A DNA stretch of 17,968 bases from Eubacteriales Family XIII. Incertae Sedis bacterium. Lineage in GTDB: Bacteria > Bacillota > Clostridia > Peptostreptococcales > Anaerovoracaceae. The notes under the pieces are model-generated. The model was given only the letters and a program-made list of their open reading frames with translations. It searched no databases and was not told the origin of the DNA. The position numbers were made by a program, and so were the translations under genes. Positions 1-6,443 of this stretch are shown one piece after another (positions within the stretch are counted from its first letter, which is position 1; each line of letters begins with the position of its first letter). The stretch lies in the NCBI GenBank assembly GCA_031269205.1, contig JAISZM010000116.1, forward strand, positions 1-17,968, given 5' to 3'.

Positions 1-3000
1 AACCACTTTGATGAGTCTTATTCCCCGTTACCGACAGGCGACGTCACCCAAACCATCGGAGATCTGTCGCCGAACACGACGTACTACGTTCAGAGCGTCA
101 TCGAACTCAATCGCTCGCCCTCGGTAGAGAAAATATACTACGTCAGCCCCATTATAGAATTCACGACAAAGAACCCCATCGACCTGTCGAAGACGACAGA
201 AAGCGGCGATGGCTACGAAGTATCGGGTTCGAAGATGCCGCTACCTCCGGAAGAGCAGACGACTCCCCCAACGCCGGTAGACGACCCGGATCGCGTGTTG
301 ACTATCACTGAAGATGGCGACTACGAAATCATCCAGTCCTACGGATCGGGCACATCCCTCTTCAAGCAGATAGAGGTGGATCCGTATGTGAACGCCACCA
401 TCACCATCAAAGACATAGACGTGACCTCCAAAGAAGGTCAAGAAAATCAAGTGGAAAAATCAACTTTCACCCTGAAGCCCGGCACCGCAATAAACCTGAT
501 CCTGGAGGGAGAGAACAGTCTGAGACAGGCGCACGAAAAAGGCAACGCCGCGCTGGACGTTTCTGATGGCGCGGCCGTCACCATAAGCGGTATCGGCAGC
601 CTGACGGCGACGAGCGGTGGTGCTGGCGCGGGCATAGGCGGCCGTCCAGGGGAAAGAGGAGGCACAATAACGATTGACAGCGGCACAGTGACAGCGCAAG
701 GCGGTGCCGGTAGCGCGGGAATAGGCGGTTGCGAAATTGGTGAGGGCAGCATAACAATCAACGGCGGTAACGTGGCCGCGACGGGCGGCTTAGGCGGTGC
801 TGGCATAGGCGGTGGCGGCGTTCTTCTCGGCGCGGGTGTTTCCGACGACCTTGGAGGATCTGTCAAAATCAGCGGCGGTACGGTGACAGCGATAGGCAGC
901 GCCTACAGCGCGGGTATCGGTGGCGGCATAAAGGGGTGTAGCGGTCTTATCGAAATCAGCAGCAAGGCTGACGTCACCGCGATCGGCGGCAACCTCGGCG
1001 CGGGTATCGGCAGCGGCTATGATTTTGGCGGCTCCCCCAGGCTCATCCAGATCAAGGGCGGCGTCGTGCGCGCGACGGGCGGCCCGGCTGGCGCGGGTAT
1101 AGGTGGCGGCAGTGCTTCCTCCACCGTCGCTATCGAAATCAGCGGCGTGGCTGACGTCGCCGCGACAGGCGGCGCGGACCTAGGTGAGTACACAGCCGGC
1201 GCGGGCATAGGCGGCGGCGGCAGCGGGATTTACGGCACTGCGGCGTCCGCCAACATCAGCATCTCTCCCTCGGCCGTGGTCAAAGCCTTCGCCGCTTCTG
1301 CGACGCCGGGTTCGAGCGGCAAACGGGCGATCGACGCCTCCGAAAACAACGCAGGGGGCGCCTACTACGTCAACGCGTATCTCGACGTAGCGCCGCAGCA
1401 GGCCAGCAGGCTGGACGTCTACGCGGGCGGCGGCGACGACAAAACCGGCGAGTTGACGCTTCCGGCGGGCTACGCGGGCTTCGCCTATGTCACGGGAAAC
1501 GAAGAGCAGAACGACAAGATAATGGCGTACAAAGCCGAAGACGGCGCCGCGCTCGGCAAGGTGGTGCGCGTTGAAGGCAATAGTTCGGAAATCACCTCGA
1601 CGAATGGAAACGCGGCGCTCGCGGTCAAGCTCCTGTTCACCGGTCCGTACGCCATCGACCTGTCGACGACGATTCAAAACGGCGTGGGCTACACCGTATC
1701 GGGTACGACGATGCCGTCGTCTCCCTCACAGCAGATCACCGATCCGGACCGTGTGCTGACCTTCAAAGCAGGCGAGGAGGAGAGAACCTACCATATCACC
1801 CAATCCGGCGGGAATGGCACATCCCTCTACAAGCAGCTAGTGGTGGAGGAAGATGTGGAGGCCACCATCTCCATCGGCGGCATAGACGTGACCTCCAAAG
1901 AACAGGACAAACCGACCTTCGCCCTGGGAACGGGCGCGGACATAGATCTGATCCTGCAGGGATCGAACAGCCTGAGTCAGACCGCGTCAGCGACCGGTAA
2001 CAACGCCGCTCTGAGCGTTCCCGCGGGCGCGACCGTCTCCATCAGCGGCGCCGGCAGTCTGACAGCGACGGGCGGCGCGGGCGGCGCGGGCATAGGCGGC
2101 GGCGCCAATCAAGCAGCCGGCACGATAACGATAGCCAGCGGCGCGGTGACAGCGACGGGCGGCACGGGCGGCGCGGGCATAGGTGGCGTCAACGACCAGG
2201 CAGCCGGCACGATAACGATCACCAACGGCGATGTGACAGCGACGGGTGGTACGGACGGCGCGGGCATAGGTGGCGGCGCCCTCAATATCGCTCATGCGGC
2301 CAGGGTCATAGCCTACGCGTCGTCGTCGGCCGCGAACGGCAAACGGGCGATCGACGCCACCGGTGGCAACGGAGGGAGCGGCTACTACGTCAACGCGTAC
2401 TTCAGCGCGCCGGTCAGCAACGCTCCTGTCACGCTCGATGTCTACGATGCGGAGAGCAAGCTATATGAGTCGTTCAATCTGCCCGCAAACTACGCCGGCT
2501 TCGCCTACTCCACGCGTGCGGAGAGCACTCAAGACGACGCTATATTAGTCAGATCGGGCGACGTCCCGTTGGGCCAGCTGGCGCGCGTGGCGGACAATTC
2601 CCCCGTGATCACTTCTACTAAGGGATCGCAGGCCCTGAACGTGAAGTTCCGCACGACATCCCTGAAGGTCTCCAATGCCGTGACCGGCGCCTACGCCGAC
2701 GACACCAAGGATTTCACCTTTACCGTGACCTTCACGAACAAAGACGACGTCCCCTTCGGTGAAGGTCAAACGTTCGCCATCACCGGCGGCGGGATAGGGA
2801 ACGTGAACGCCCCGATCCTCCCGTCGGACAAGAAGTTGACCACGGACGAGTATGGCAAGGCGACCTTCACGCTGAGGCATGGTCAGTGGATCAAAATAGA
2901 CGACATAGTGAAAGACGGCAAGGTACGGATCGTCGAGAGCAACTACAGCGGCTACACCCCGTCCTTTGTGGACAGCTGGGACAACACCGGCGTACCCGTC

Positions 3001-3243
3001 GAAGACGACGACACAGAAACGCTGTCCATGGTCGACTACGGACTCAGAACCATCGACTTCACGAACACGAGGGAAACAGTGGTTATCTCCGGTATCGTCG
3101 ACGCGGCGGACAGCGCGCCCTTCATCATCCTGGCGGCGGGCCTGCTTGCCCTGCTGTGGTTCCGTCGCAAGGCGGTAGCCATGGTTCGCTTCGCGGAGGC
3201 CCAGGCGCGGATACGCGACCTGTGCGGAGACGCCCGCTCATGA
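1..3243 (+). CDS. Large modular surface adhesin / pilus tip protein, 5' end outside window
   Basis: The reading frame is open from the first base, so the gene begins upstream; the ATG at 235 is internal. 1080 residues are visible. Residues 1 to about 55 look like the end of a fibronectin type III-like domain (LSPNTTYYVQ). Two homologous modules follow, each opening with an IDLS-x-T...GY-VSG linker and DPDRVLT, then Gly-rich solenoid-like repeats ending in AGIGG (7 in module 1, 3 in module 2), then a KRAID...YYVNAY domain. Residues about 886-1023 form a pilin-like domain with a candidate isopeptide triad K889, E979 and N1022. The C terminus has VVISG (1027-1031), a membrane segment and a basic tail, so it is probably sortase-anchored without LPXTG. 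It overlaps the next gene by 4 nt. Position in the operon suggests a tip adhesin like Cpa, but no sequence homology to Cpa is claimed. Ligand unknown. Confidence 0.85.
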   Translation, partial: NHFDESYSPLPTGDVTQTIGDLSPNTTYYVQSVIELNRSPSVEKIYYVSPIIEFTTKNPIDLSKTTESGDGYEVSGSKMPLPPEEQTTPPTPVDDPDRVLTITEDGDYEIIQSYGSGTSLFKQIEVDPYVNATITIKDIDVTSKEGQENQVEKSTFTLKPGTAINLILEGENSLRQAHEKGNAALDVSDGAAVTISGIGSLTATSGGAGAGIGGRPGERGGTITIDSGTVTAQGGAGSAGIGGCEIGEGSITINGGNVAATGGLGGAGIGGGGVLLGAGVSDDLGGSVKISGGTVTAIGSAYSAGIGGGIKGCSGLIEISSKADVTAIGGNLGAGIGSGYDFGGSPRLIQIKGGVVRATGGPAGAGIGGGSASSTVAIEISGVADVAATGGADLGEYTAGAGIGGGGSGIYGTAASANISISPSAVVKAFAASATPGSSGKRAIDASENNAGGAYYVNAYLDVAPQQASRLDVYAGGGDDKTGELTLPAGYAGFAYVTGNEEQNDKIMAYKAEDGAALGKVVRVEGNSSEITSTNGNAALAVKLLFTGPYAIDLSTTIQNGVGYTVSGTTMPSSPSQQITDPDRVLTFKAGEEERTYHITQSGGNGTSLYKQLVVEEDVEATISIGGIDVTSKEQDKPTFALGTGADIDLILQGSNSLSQTASATGNNAALSVPAGATVSISGAGSLTATGGAGGAGIGGGANQAAGTITIASGAVTATGGTGGAGIGGVNDQAAGTITITNGDVTATGGTDGAGIGGGALNIAHAARVIAYASSSAANGKRAIDATGGNGGSGYYVNAYFSAPVSNAPVTLDVYDAESKLYESFNLPANYAGFAYSTRAESTQDDAILVRSGDVPLGQLARVADNSPVITSTKGSQALNVKFRTTSLKVSNAVTGAYADDTKDFTFTVTFTNKDDVPFGEGQTFAITGGGIGNVNAPILPSDKKLTTDEYGKATFTLRHGQWIKIDDIVKDGKVRIVESNYSGYTPSFVDSWDNTGVPVEDDDTETLSMVDYGLRTIDFTNTRETVVISGIVDAADSAPFIILAAGLLALLWFRRKAVAMVRFAEAQARIRDLCGDARS
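589..1230 (+). repeat. Seven Gly-rich AGIGG repeats in adhesin module 1
   Basis: Seven degenerate units of the pattern I-x-I-x-(S/G)G-x-VTA-x-GG-x-GAGIGG are visible, each roughly 25-40 residues. Alternating short hydrophobic strands and Gly turns suggest a beta-solenoid. Spacing varies, so these are protein repeats under divergence and not a recent DNA tandem array. Confidence 0.8.
2041..2283 (+). repeat. Three Gly-rich AGIGG repeats in adhesin module 2
   Basis: Three units of the same Gly-rich repeat as in module 1, with DNA much more alike between neighbours (recurring gacagcgacgggcgg and gcgcgggcatagg) than in module 1. This points to more recent duplication or conversion within the second module. 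Confidence 0.75.
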
Positions 3244-3296
3244 ATACCGGAGCGGAAATGGCGATGAACACCGGAGCGGAAATGGCGATGAACACC
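3240..3296 (+). repeat. 24-bp tandem duplication carrying SD-like GGAG and start codons
   Basis: The unit at 3240-3263 recurs at 3264-3287 with a single difference (AAT/AAC), followed by a 9-bp partial third copy. Each full copy contains GGAG (3249-3252 and 3273-3276) and two in-frame ATGs (3258 and 3264; 3282 and 3288). At the protein level it duplicates MNTGAEMA. It makes the true start of the SipA-like gene ambiguous. Confidence 0.9.
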
Positions 3297-3818
3297 AGCC
3301 TCGCGAAGGAGCGCGGCGCCGCGCGGCCTTCCGCCCTGCGCGATCTGCTTTCGCTGCTCCTCAAGATCGGCGTGATAGCCGGCGTTGCGATCCTGATGTT
3401 CACCTTCGTGTACGGTCTGCATCGCAACGCGGACCCGGGCATGAATCCCGCGGTCAAGGACGGCGACCTCGCGGTGTTCTACCGGTTCGACAAGGACTAC
3501 GCCGCCGGAGACCTCCTCGTGCTGGCCTTCCGGGGCGAGCGTCAGGTGCGCAGAGTCGTCGCCGTGGCGGGCGACACGGTGGATATCACGGAAGAAGGGC
3601 TGATGGTCAACGGCGCGCGGCAGCAGGAGCCGGAGATATACGAGGCCACGCAGAGATACGCCGATGGACCGGCCTTCCCGATGACGCTCAGCGCAGGCCG
3701 TGTCTTCGTGCTCGGCGACAGCCGGGAGGACGCGACGGACAGCCGCGTGTACGGGCCGGTGAACGCGGACGACACGCTCGGCTCGGTGATCGCCCTCATC
3801 AGGCGGCGCAATATGTGA
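3240..3818 (+). CDS. SipA-like pilus assembly protein: signal peptidase I fold with both catalytic residues lost
   Basis: 192 residues if it starts at 3240, where ATG overlaps the adhesin stop as ATGA. Starts at 3264 and 3288 are equally possible because of a 24-bp duplication. Residues about 32-59 form one membrane segment, and the rest is an extracellular S26 (signal peptidase I) domain. Box B reads DPGMNP (65-70), with Gly67 where the nucleophile Ser belongs (S-M-x-P). Box D reads VRRVVAVAGD, with Arg104 where the catalytic Lys belongs. Box E, GDSREDATDSRVYGPV (159-174), is intact, so the fold is probably kept. Streptococcus pyogenes SipA, needed for pilus polymerisation, likewise lacks the Ser-Lys dyad. 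The gene lies just before the major pilin, as sipA does. Inference: a pilin-handling chaperone or scaffold, not a protease. Confidence 0.85.
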   Translation: MNTGAEMAMNTGAEMAMNTSLAKERGAARPSALRDLLSLLLKIGVIAGVAILMFTFVYGLHRNADPGMNPAVKDGDLAVFYRFDKDYAAGDLLVLAFRGERQVRRVVAVAGDTVDITEEGLMVNGARQQEPEIYEATQRYADGPAFPMTLSAGRVFVLGDSREDATDSRVYGPVNADDTLGSVIALIRRRNM

Positions 3819-4109
3819 ACGAACCGACGACCGATAAGCGGAGAGAGGATAACAGGTAGAGGGAACGGAATATGAACAGGAGAGGTAAGGATGATGAACA
3901 ATAGCGTAAGGGAAGGAAGCGCGCTTTCCCGCACAGAGCGGCACAGCGCGGTGACGGTGCAGAGCAGGGAACCCCCGTAACCCGCGAACATGACCGCGGG
4001 CCGGGACCGAGGGACAGCAGTGTTCCGCCCTCCCCGCGATGAGATACAGCGAATAAGAAAGTCACCACAAGATAGAGTTTTTAACAGCGACAAAAAGGAG
4101 AAGAAAAAA
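3819..4109 (+). other. Structured purine-rich gap upstream of the major pilin
   Basis: 291 nt separate the SipA-like stop from the pilin start; the other operon junctions are 27 nt or less. The region is rich in G and A. It contains a perfect 6-bp inverted repeat (cccgcg 3981-3986, cgcggg 3995-4000), another short stem (gaggg 4009-4013 with ccctc 4028-4032) and a small ORF at 3891-3980. I see no convincing sigma-70 promoter and no riboswitch class I recognise. A processed or stabilising mRNA leader that raises pilin output is possible. Confidence 0.45.
3891..3980 (+). CDS. Possible 29-residue leader peptide ORF
   Basis: ATG ATG at 3891-3896 follows AGGAG (3878-3882) with 8 nt spacing, and the frame runs 29 codons to TAA at 3978-3980. 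The product is polar, with no membrane segment and no recognisable motif. Position in the leader of the major pilin would suit a regulatory or decoy ORF. Purine-rich sequence gives SD-like sites by chance, so this is weak. Confidence 0.2.
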   Translation: MMNNSVREGSALSRTERHSAVTVQSREPP

Positions 4110-5396
4110 ATGAAGAATCTAATGATCAAGAAGAGAGTGGGAGTAAGGGCGTTGCCGATAACGTTGGCCGTGATCCTGGCGCTCGTGCTGAGCCTCGGAA
4201 GCCTCACGGCGGTGTTCGCGGACGACCCGGAAGTGGACGCGACGGCCGCCCTCACCAAGGTATTCGAGATGGCGGAAGGGACGACCACCCCTGAGGCAGA
4301 GTTCACCTTCGATATAACGACGGCGTCAGAGAACGTGCCAACCGATATCCCGTCGGTAAACGACGTCGTTGTTGAATATGATTCGGCCGTGCTGGGAACC
4401 ACCCACCAAGGTCTCAAGACCGTTCCGCTTCAATCTGGTAATATCTTTGCAGGTGTCAATTTCCCGCACGCGGGCATATATATCTACGACATCGCGGAGG
4501 AGGAATCAGGCTATACCATCGACCAAGACACAGAAACGTTGACCTATTCGGATGCCAGCTACAAAGTGAAGGTTTACGTCGAGCAGAAGCAATCAGGCAC
4601 AGGCACATATATCAAAGCTATCGAGTCGTTTAAAACCACAGACGACGCCGGTACTTCTACCGACCCACAGGATCCGACTGGTGGCAAGGTAGACCCGACG
4701 CCCGGCACGCCCGATCCTGAACCCGAAGATCCGCTTAACGGCCTCAGTTCCATGACCTTCACGAACGTGTACGTCAAGAATACGGGCGGCGGAGGCCCTC
4801 CTAGCGGGAGTAATACCGTCCTGTCGGCCAGCAAAACGGTAATCGACGGTGGAGATGAAGCGAAATACTTCCCCTTTACGGTCAAGGTCACGAAACCCGC
4901 TACCATCGACGACACGCCGACCTACAAGGGCTACGTGATGGAGGGAGGCAGCGTAGTAACGTCGGCCTCCAACGGCGCGATTGTTCTGGCAGCCGGTCAG
5001 CCCAACAATTACATCAATTTCGTGTCCGGTACTGATACTACGGTGAAACTGAAGCACGGACAGAGTTTGGTGTTCACGGAAATTGAAGTAGGCGCAACCT
5101 ATGTGGCGACGGAATCGGCACAGCTCAACTATAATACGTCGATAGAACTTACGGCCGATGACGTTGTTTCGAATTTGGGCGAGGTTCTGACGACCGGCGC
5201 GGCGCGAGGTGTCACCGAGGGAACCGACCTTGCGGCGTTCACAAACGCCTACGATGAGGTCACGCCGACCGGCGTCGTCATCGACAATCTTCCCTATCTC
5301 GGGCTGATAGCGCTCGCGATAGCGGCTCTCGCGGTCTACCTCGCGGCAAAGCGTCGCAGGAGGATTCGCGAGGCCATGGCGACTGAGCGGTCGTAG
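4110..5396 (+). CDS. Major pilin subunit, two isopeptide domains, VTPTG sorting signal
   Basis: 428 residues. The start at 4110 is chosen for AAGGAG (4095-4100) with 9 nt spacing and a classic signal peptide directly after it (basic n-region, hydrophobic 15-35, VFA cleavage near 37). Domain 1 (about 43-220) resembles the Spy0128/FctA pilin domain, with the candidate isopeptide triad K50, E130 or E131, and N219 (FTNVY). A Pro/Asp-rich stretch (about 190-208) lies inside it. Domain 2 (about 236-381) has K242, E335 and N379 (FTNAY). The C terminus carries VTPTG (384-388), LPY, a membrane segment and KRRRR. This resembles the (E/V)-x-PTG signals used by the class B pilus sortase of S. pyogenes and is not LPXTG. 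K223 in VYVKN is a candidate lysine for inter-subunit linkage. It is followed 27 nt later by its probable sortase. Confidence 0.88.
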   Translation: MKNLMIKKRVGVRALPITLAVILALVLSLGSLTAVFADDPEVDATAALTKVFEMAEGTTTPEAEFTFDITTASENVPTDIPSVNDVVVEYDSAVLGTTHQGLKTVPLQSGNIFAGVNFPHAGIYIYDIAEEESGYTIDQDTETLTYSDASYKVKVYVEQKQSGTGTYIKAIESFKTTDDAGTSTDPQDPTGGKVDPTPGTPDPEPEDPLNGLSSMTFTNVYVKNTGGGGPPSGSNTVLSASKTVIDGGDEAKYFPFTVKVTKPATIDDTPTYKGYVMEGGSVVTSASNGAIVLAAGQPNNYINFVSGTDTTVKLKHGQSLVFTEIEVGATYVATESAQLNYNTSIELTADDVVSNLGEVLTTGAARGVTEGTDLAAFTNAYDEVTPTGVVIDNLPYLGLIALAIAALAVYLAAKRRRRIREAMATERS

Positions 5397-5423
5397 TCGG
5401 TCAGACGAGCAGACAGAGGTACG

Positions 5424-6443
5424 ATGACAGGGGGCGGCACAGGAAGAAAGATCATACGACTTGCGAACGGAGTCGTAGATATGGTCGTCCTCATCATCGT
5501 ACTGCTGCTGCTCGCCGCGGGAGGCTATTCCCTCTGGGACTCGGCACAGGTCTACAACGCGGCGGACGCCGCGCGTTATGAGAAGTACAAGCCCTCCGCT
5601 GACGACGGCGGCCTCTCCTTCGAGGAACTGAGGGCTACCAACCCGGACGTGTTCGCCTGGCTCACGGTGTACGGTACGCACATCGACTACCCGGTGGCAC
5701 AGGGTCCGGACAACATGAAGTACGTGAACACGGACGCGACGGGAAAATACTCCCTCACCGGAGCGATCTTCCTCGACAAGAACAGCAGCAGGGACTTTTC
5801 GGACTTCAGCAGCATACTGTATGGCCACCATATGGAGAAGGAAGTCCTGTTCGGGGAGATCGGGCGGTTCGCGGACAAAGACTATTTCGACGACCGCGGG
5901 TACGGCTCGCTGTACTTCGGGGAGCGGTATCACGGACTGGAGTTTTTCGCCTTCCTGAAAGCCGACGCCTACGACAATTCGGTGTTCAGGACGGGGATAG
6001 AAGGACGGGAAGAGCAGGAGGCCTACCTCGGCAAACTGCTCGCTATGGCCGAACATACGCGCGATATCGGAGTGACGGCGGACGACAGGATAGTCCTGCT
6101 CTCCACCTGCGCCTCAGGCTTCGAGACGAACGGTCGCGACATACTCGTGGGCAGGATCACGGATGAGATGTTCGCCGACCCGTTCTATACGACAGAGGAT
6201 GAGTACGGCGGGCCTCTGACGAACAGACTGTTGAGACGGATCCCGGCGTGGGTCTTCCCGGTGGCGCTGGCGGCTCTGATAGCGTTGTTCGTCGCCCGCA
6301 GACGTAAGGCAAAGAGGCGCAGAGATGAAGAGGGGCGTCGCGGTGAAGGCGGAGCGGACGATCCGCGGATAGATAAACAGAAGCGTTCCGGCGCGGACGG
6401 GGAAACGCCCCGGCTTTCCGGCGATGGAGATGAATGGACATGA
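5424..6443 (+). CDS. Class B sortase, probable pilus polymerase (SrtC1-like)
   Basis: 339 residues, starting at ATG 5424 with AGAGG at 5415-5419. An N-terminal membrane segment (about 16-34) is followed by the class B sortase core. FAWLTVYGTHIDYPVAQ (77-93) is typical of the class. Catalytic residues are His135 (YGHHM), Cys229 (LSTCA) and Arg238 (NGRDILVGRI). Family chemistry: the Cys cleaves the pilin sorting motif between Thr and Gly and transfers the acyl enzyme to a pilin lysine or to peptidoglycan. Unusually, a second membrane segment (about 275-291) and a charged, roughly 45-residue tail follow. Class B enzymes usually have only the N-terminal anchor; a C-terminal one is typical of class C pilus sortases. 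Between the major and base pilin genes, it is the probable polymerase. It overlaps the next gene by up to 10 nt. Confidence 0.9.
   Translation: MTGGGTGRKIIRLANGVVDMVVLIIVLLLLAAGGYSLWDSAQVYNAADAARYEKYKPSADDGGLSFEELRATNPDVFAWLTVYGTHIDYPVAQGPDNMKYVNTDATGKYSLTGAIFLDKNSSRDFSDFSSILYGHHMEKEVLFGEIGRFADKDYFDDRGYGSLYFGERYHGLEFFAFLKADAYDNSVFRTGIEGREEQEAYLGKLLAMAEHTRDIGVTADDRIVLLSTCASGFETNGRDILVGRITDEMFADPFYTTEDEYGGPLTNRLLRRIPAWVFPVALAALIALFVARRRKAKRRRDEEGRRGEGGADDPRIDKQKRSGADGETPRLSGDGDEWT

Noticed and set aside
600..2280. CRISPR-like spaced repeats
   Set aside because: The repeats are in-frame coding Gly-rich units of varying length with no constant direct repeat or uniform spacer.
2886..3239. N-terminal extension of the SipA-like gene starting at 2886
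   Set aside because: This stretch is the alternate frame of the adhesin C terminus, Arg/His-rich and unlike any signal peptidase. The real gene starts at 3240-3288.
3990..4109. Upstream ATG at 3990 for the major pilin
   Set aside because: It would put 40 charged residues before a perfect signal peptide; ATG 4110 has a strong SD and gives a standard secretion signal.
4593..6056. 487-codon minus-strand ORF across the pilin and sortase genes
   Set aside because: It crosses an operon junction and lacks any motif; the + strand genes have signal peptides and catalytic residues.
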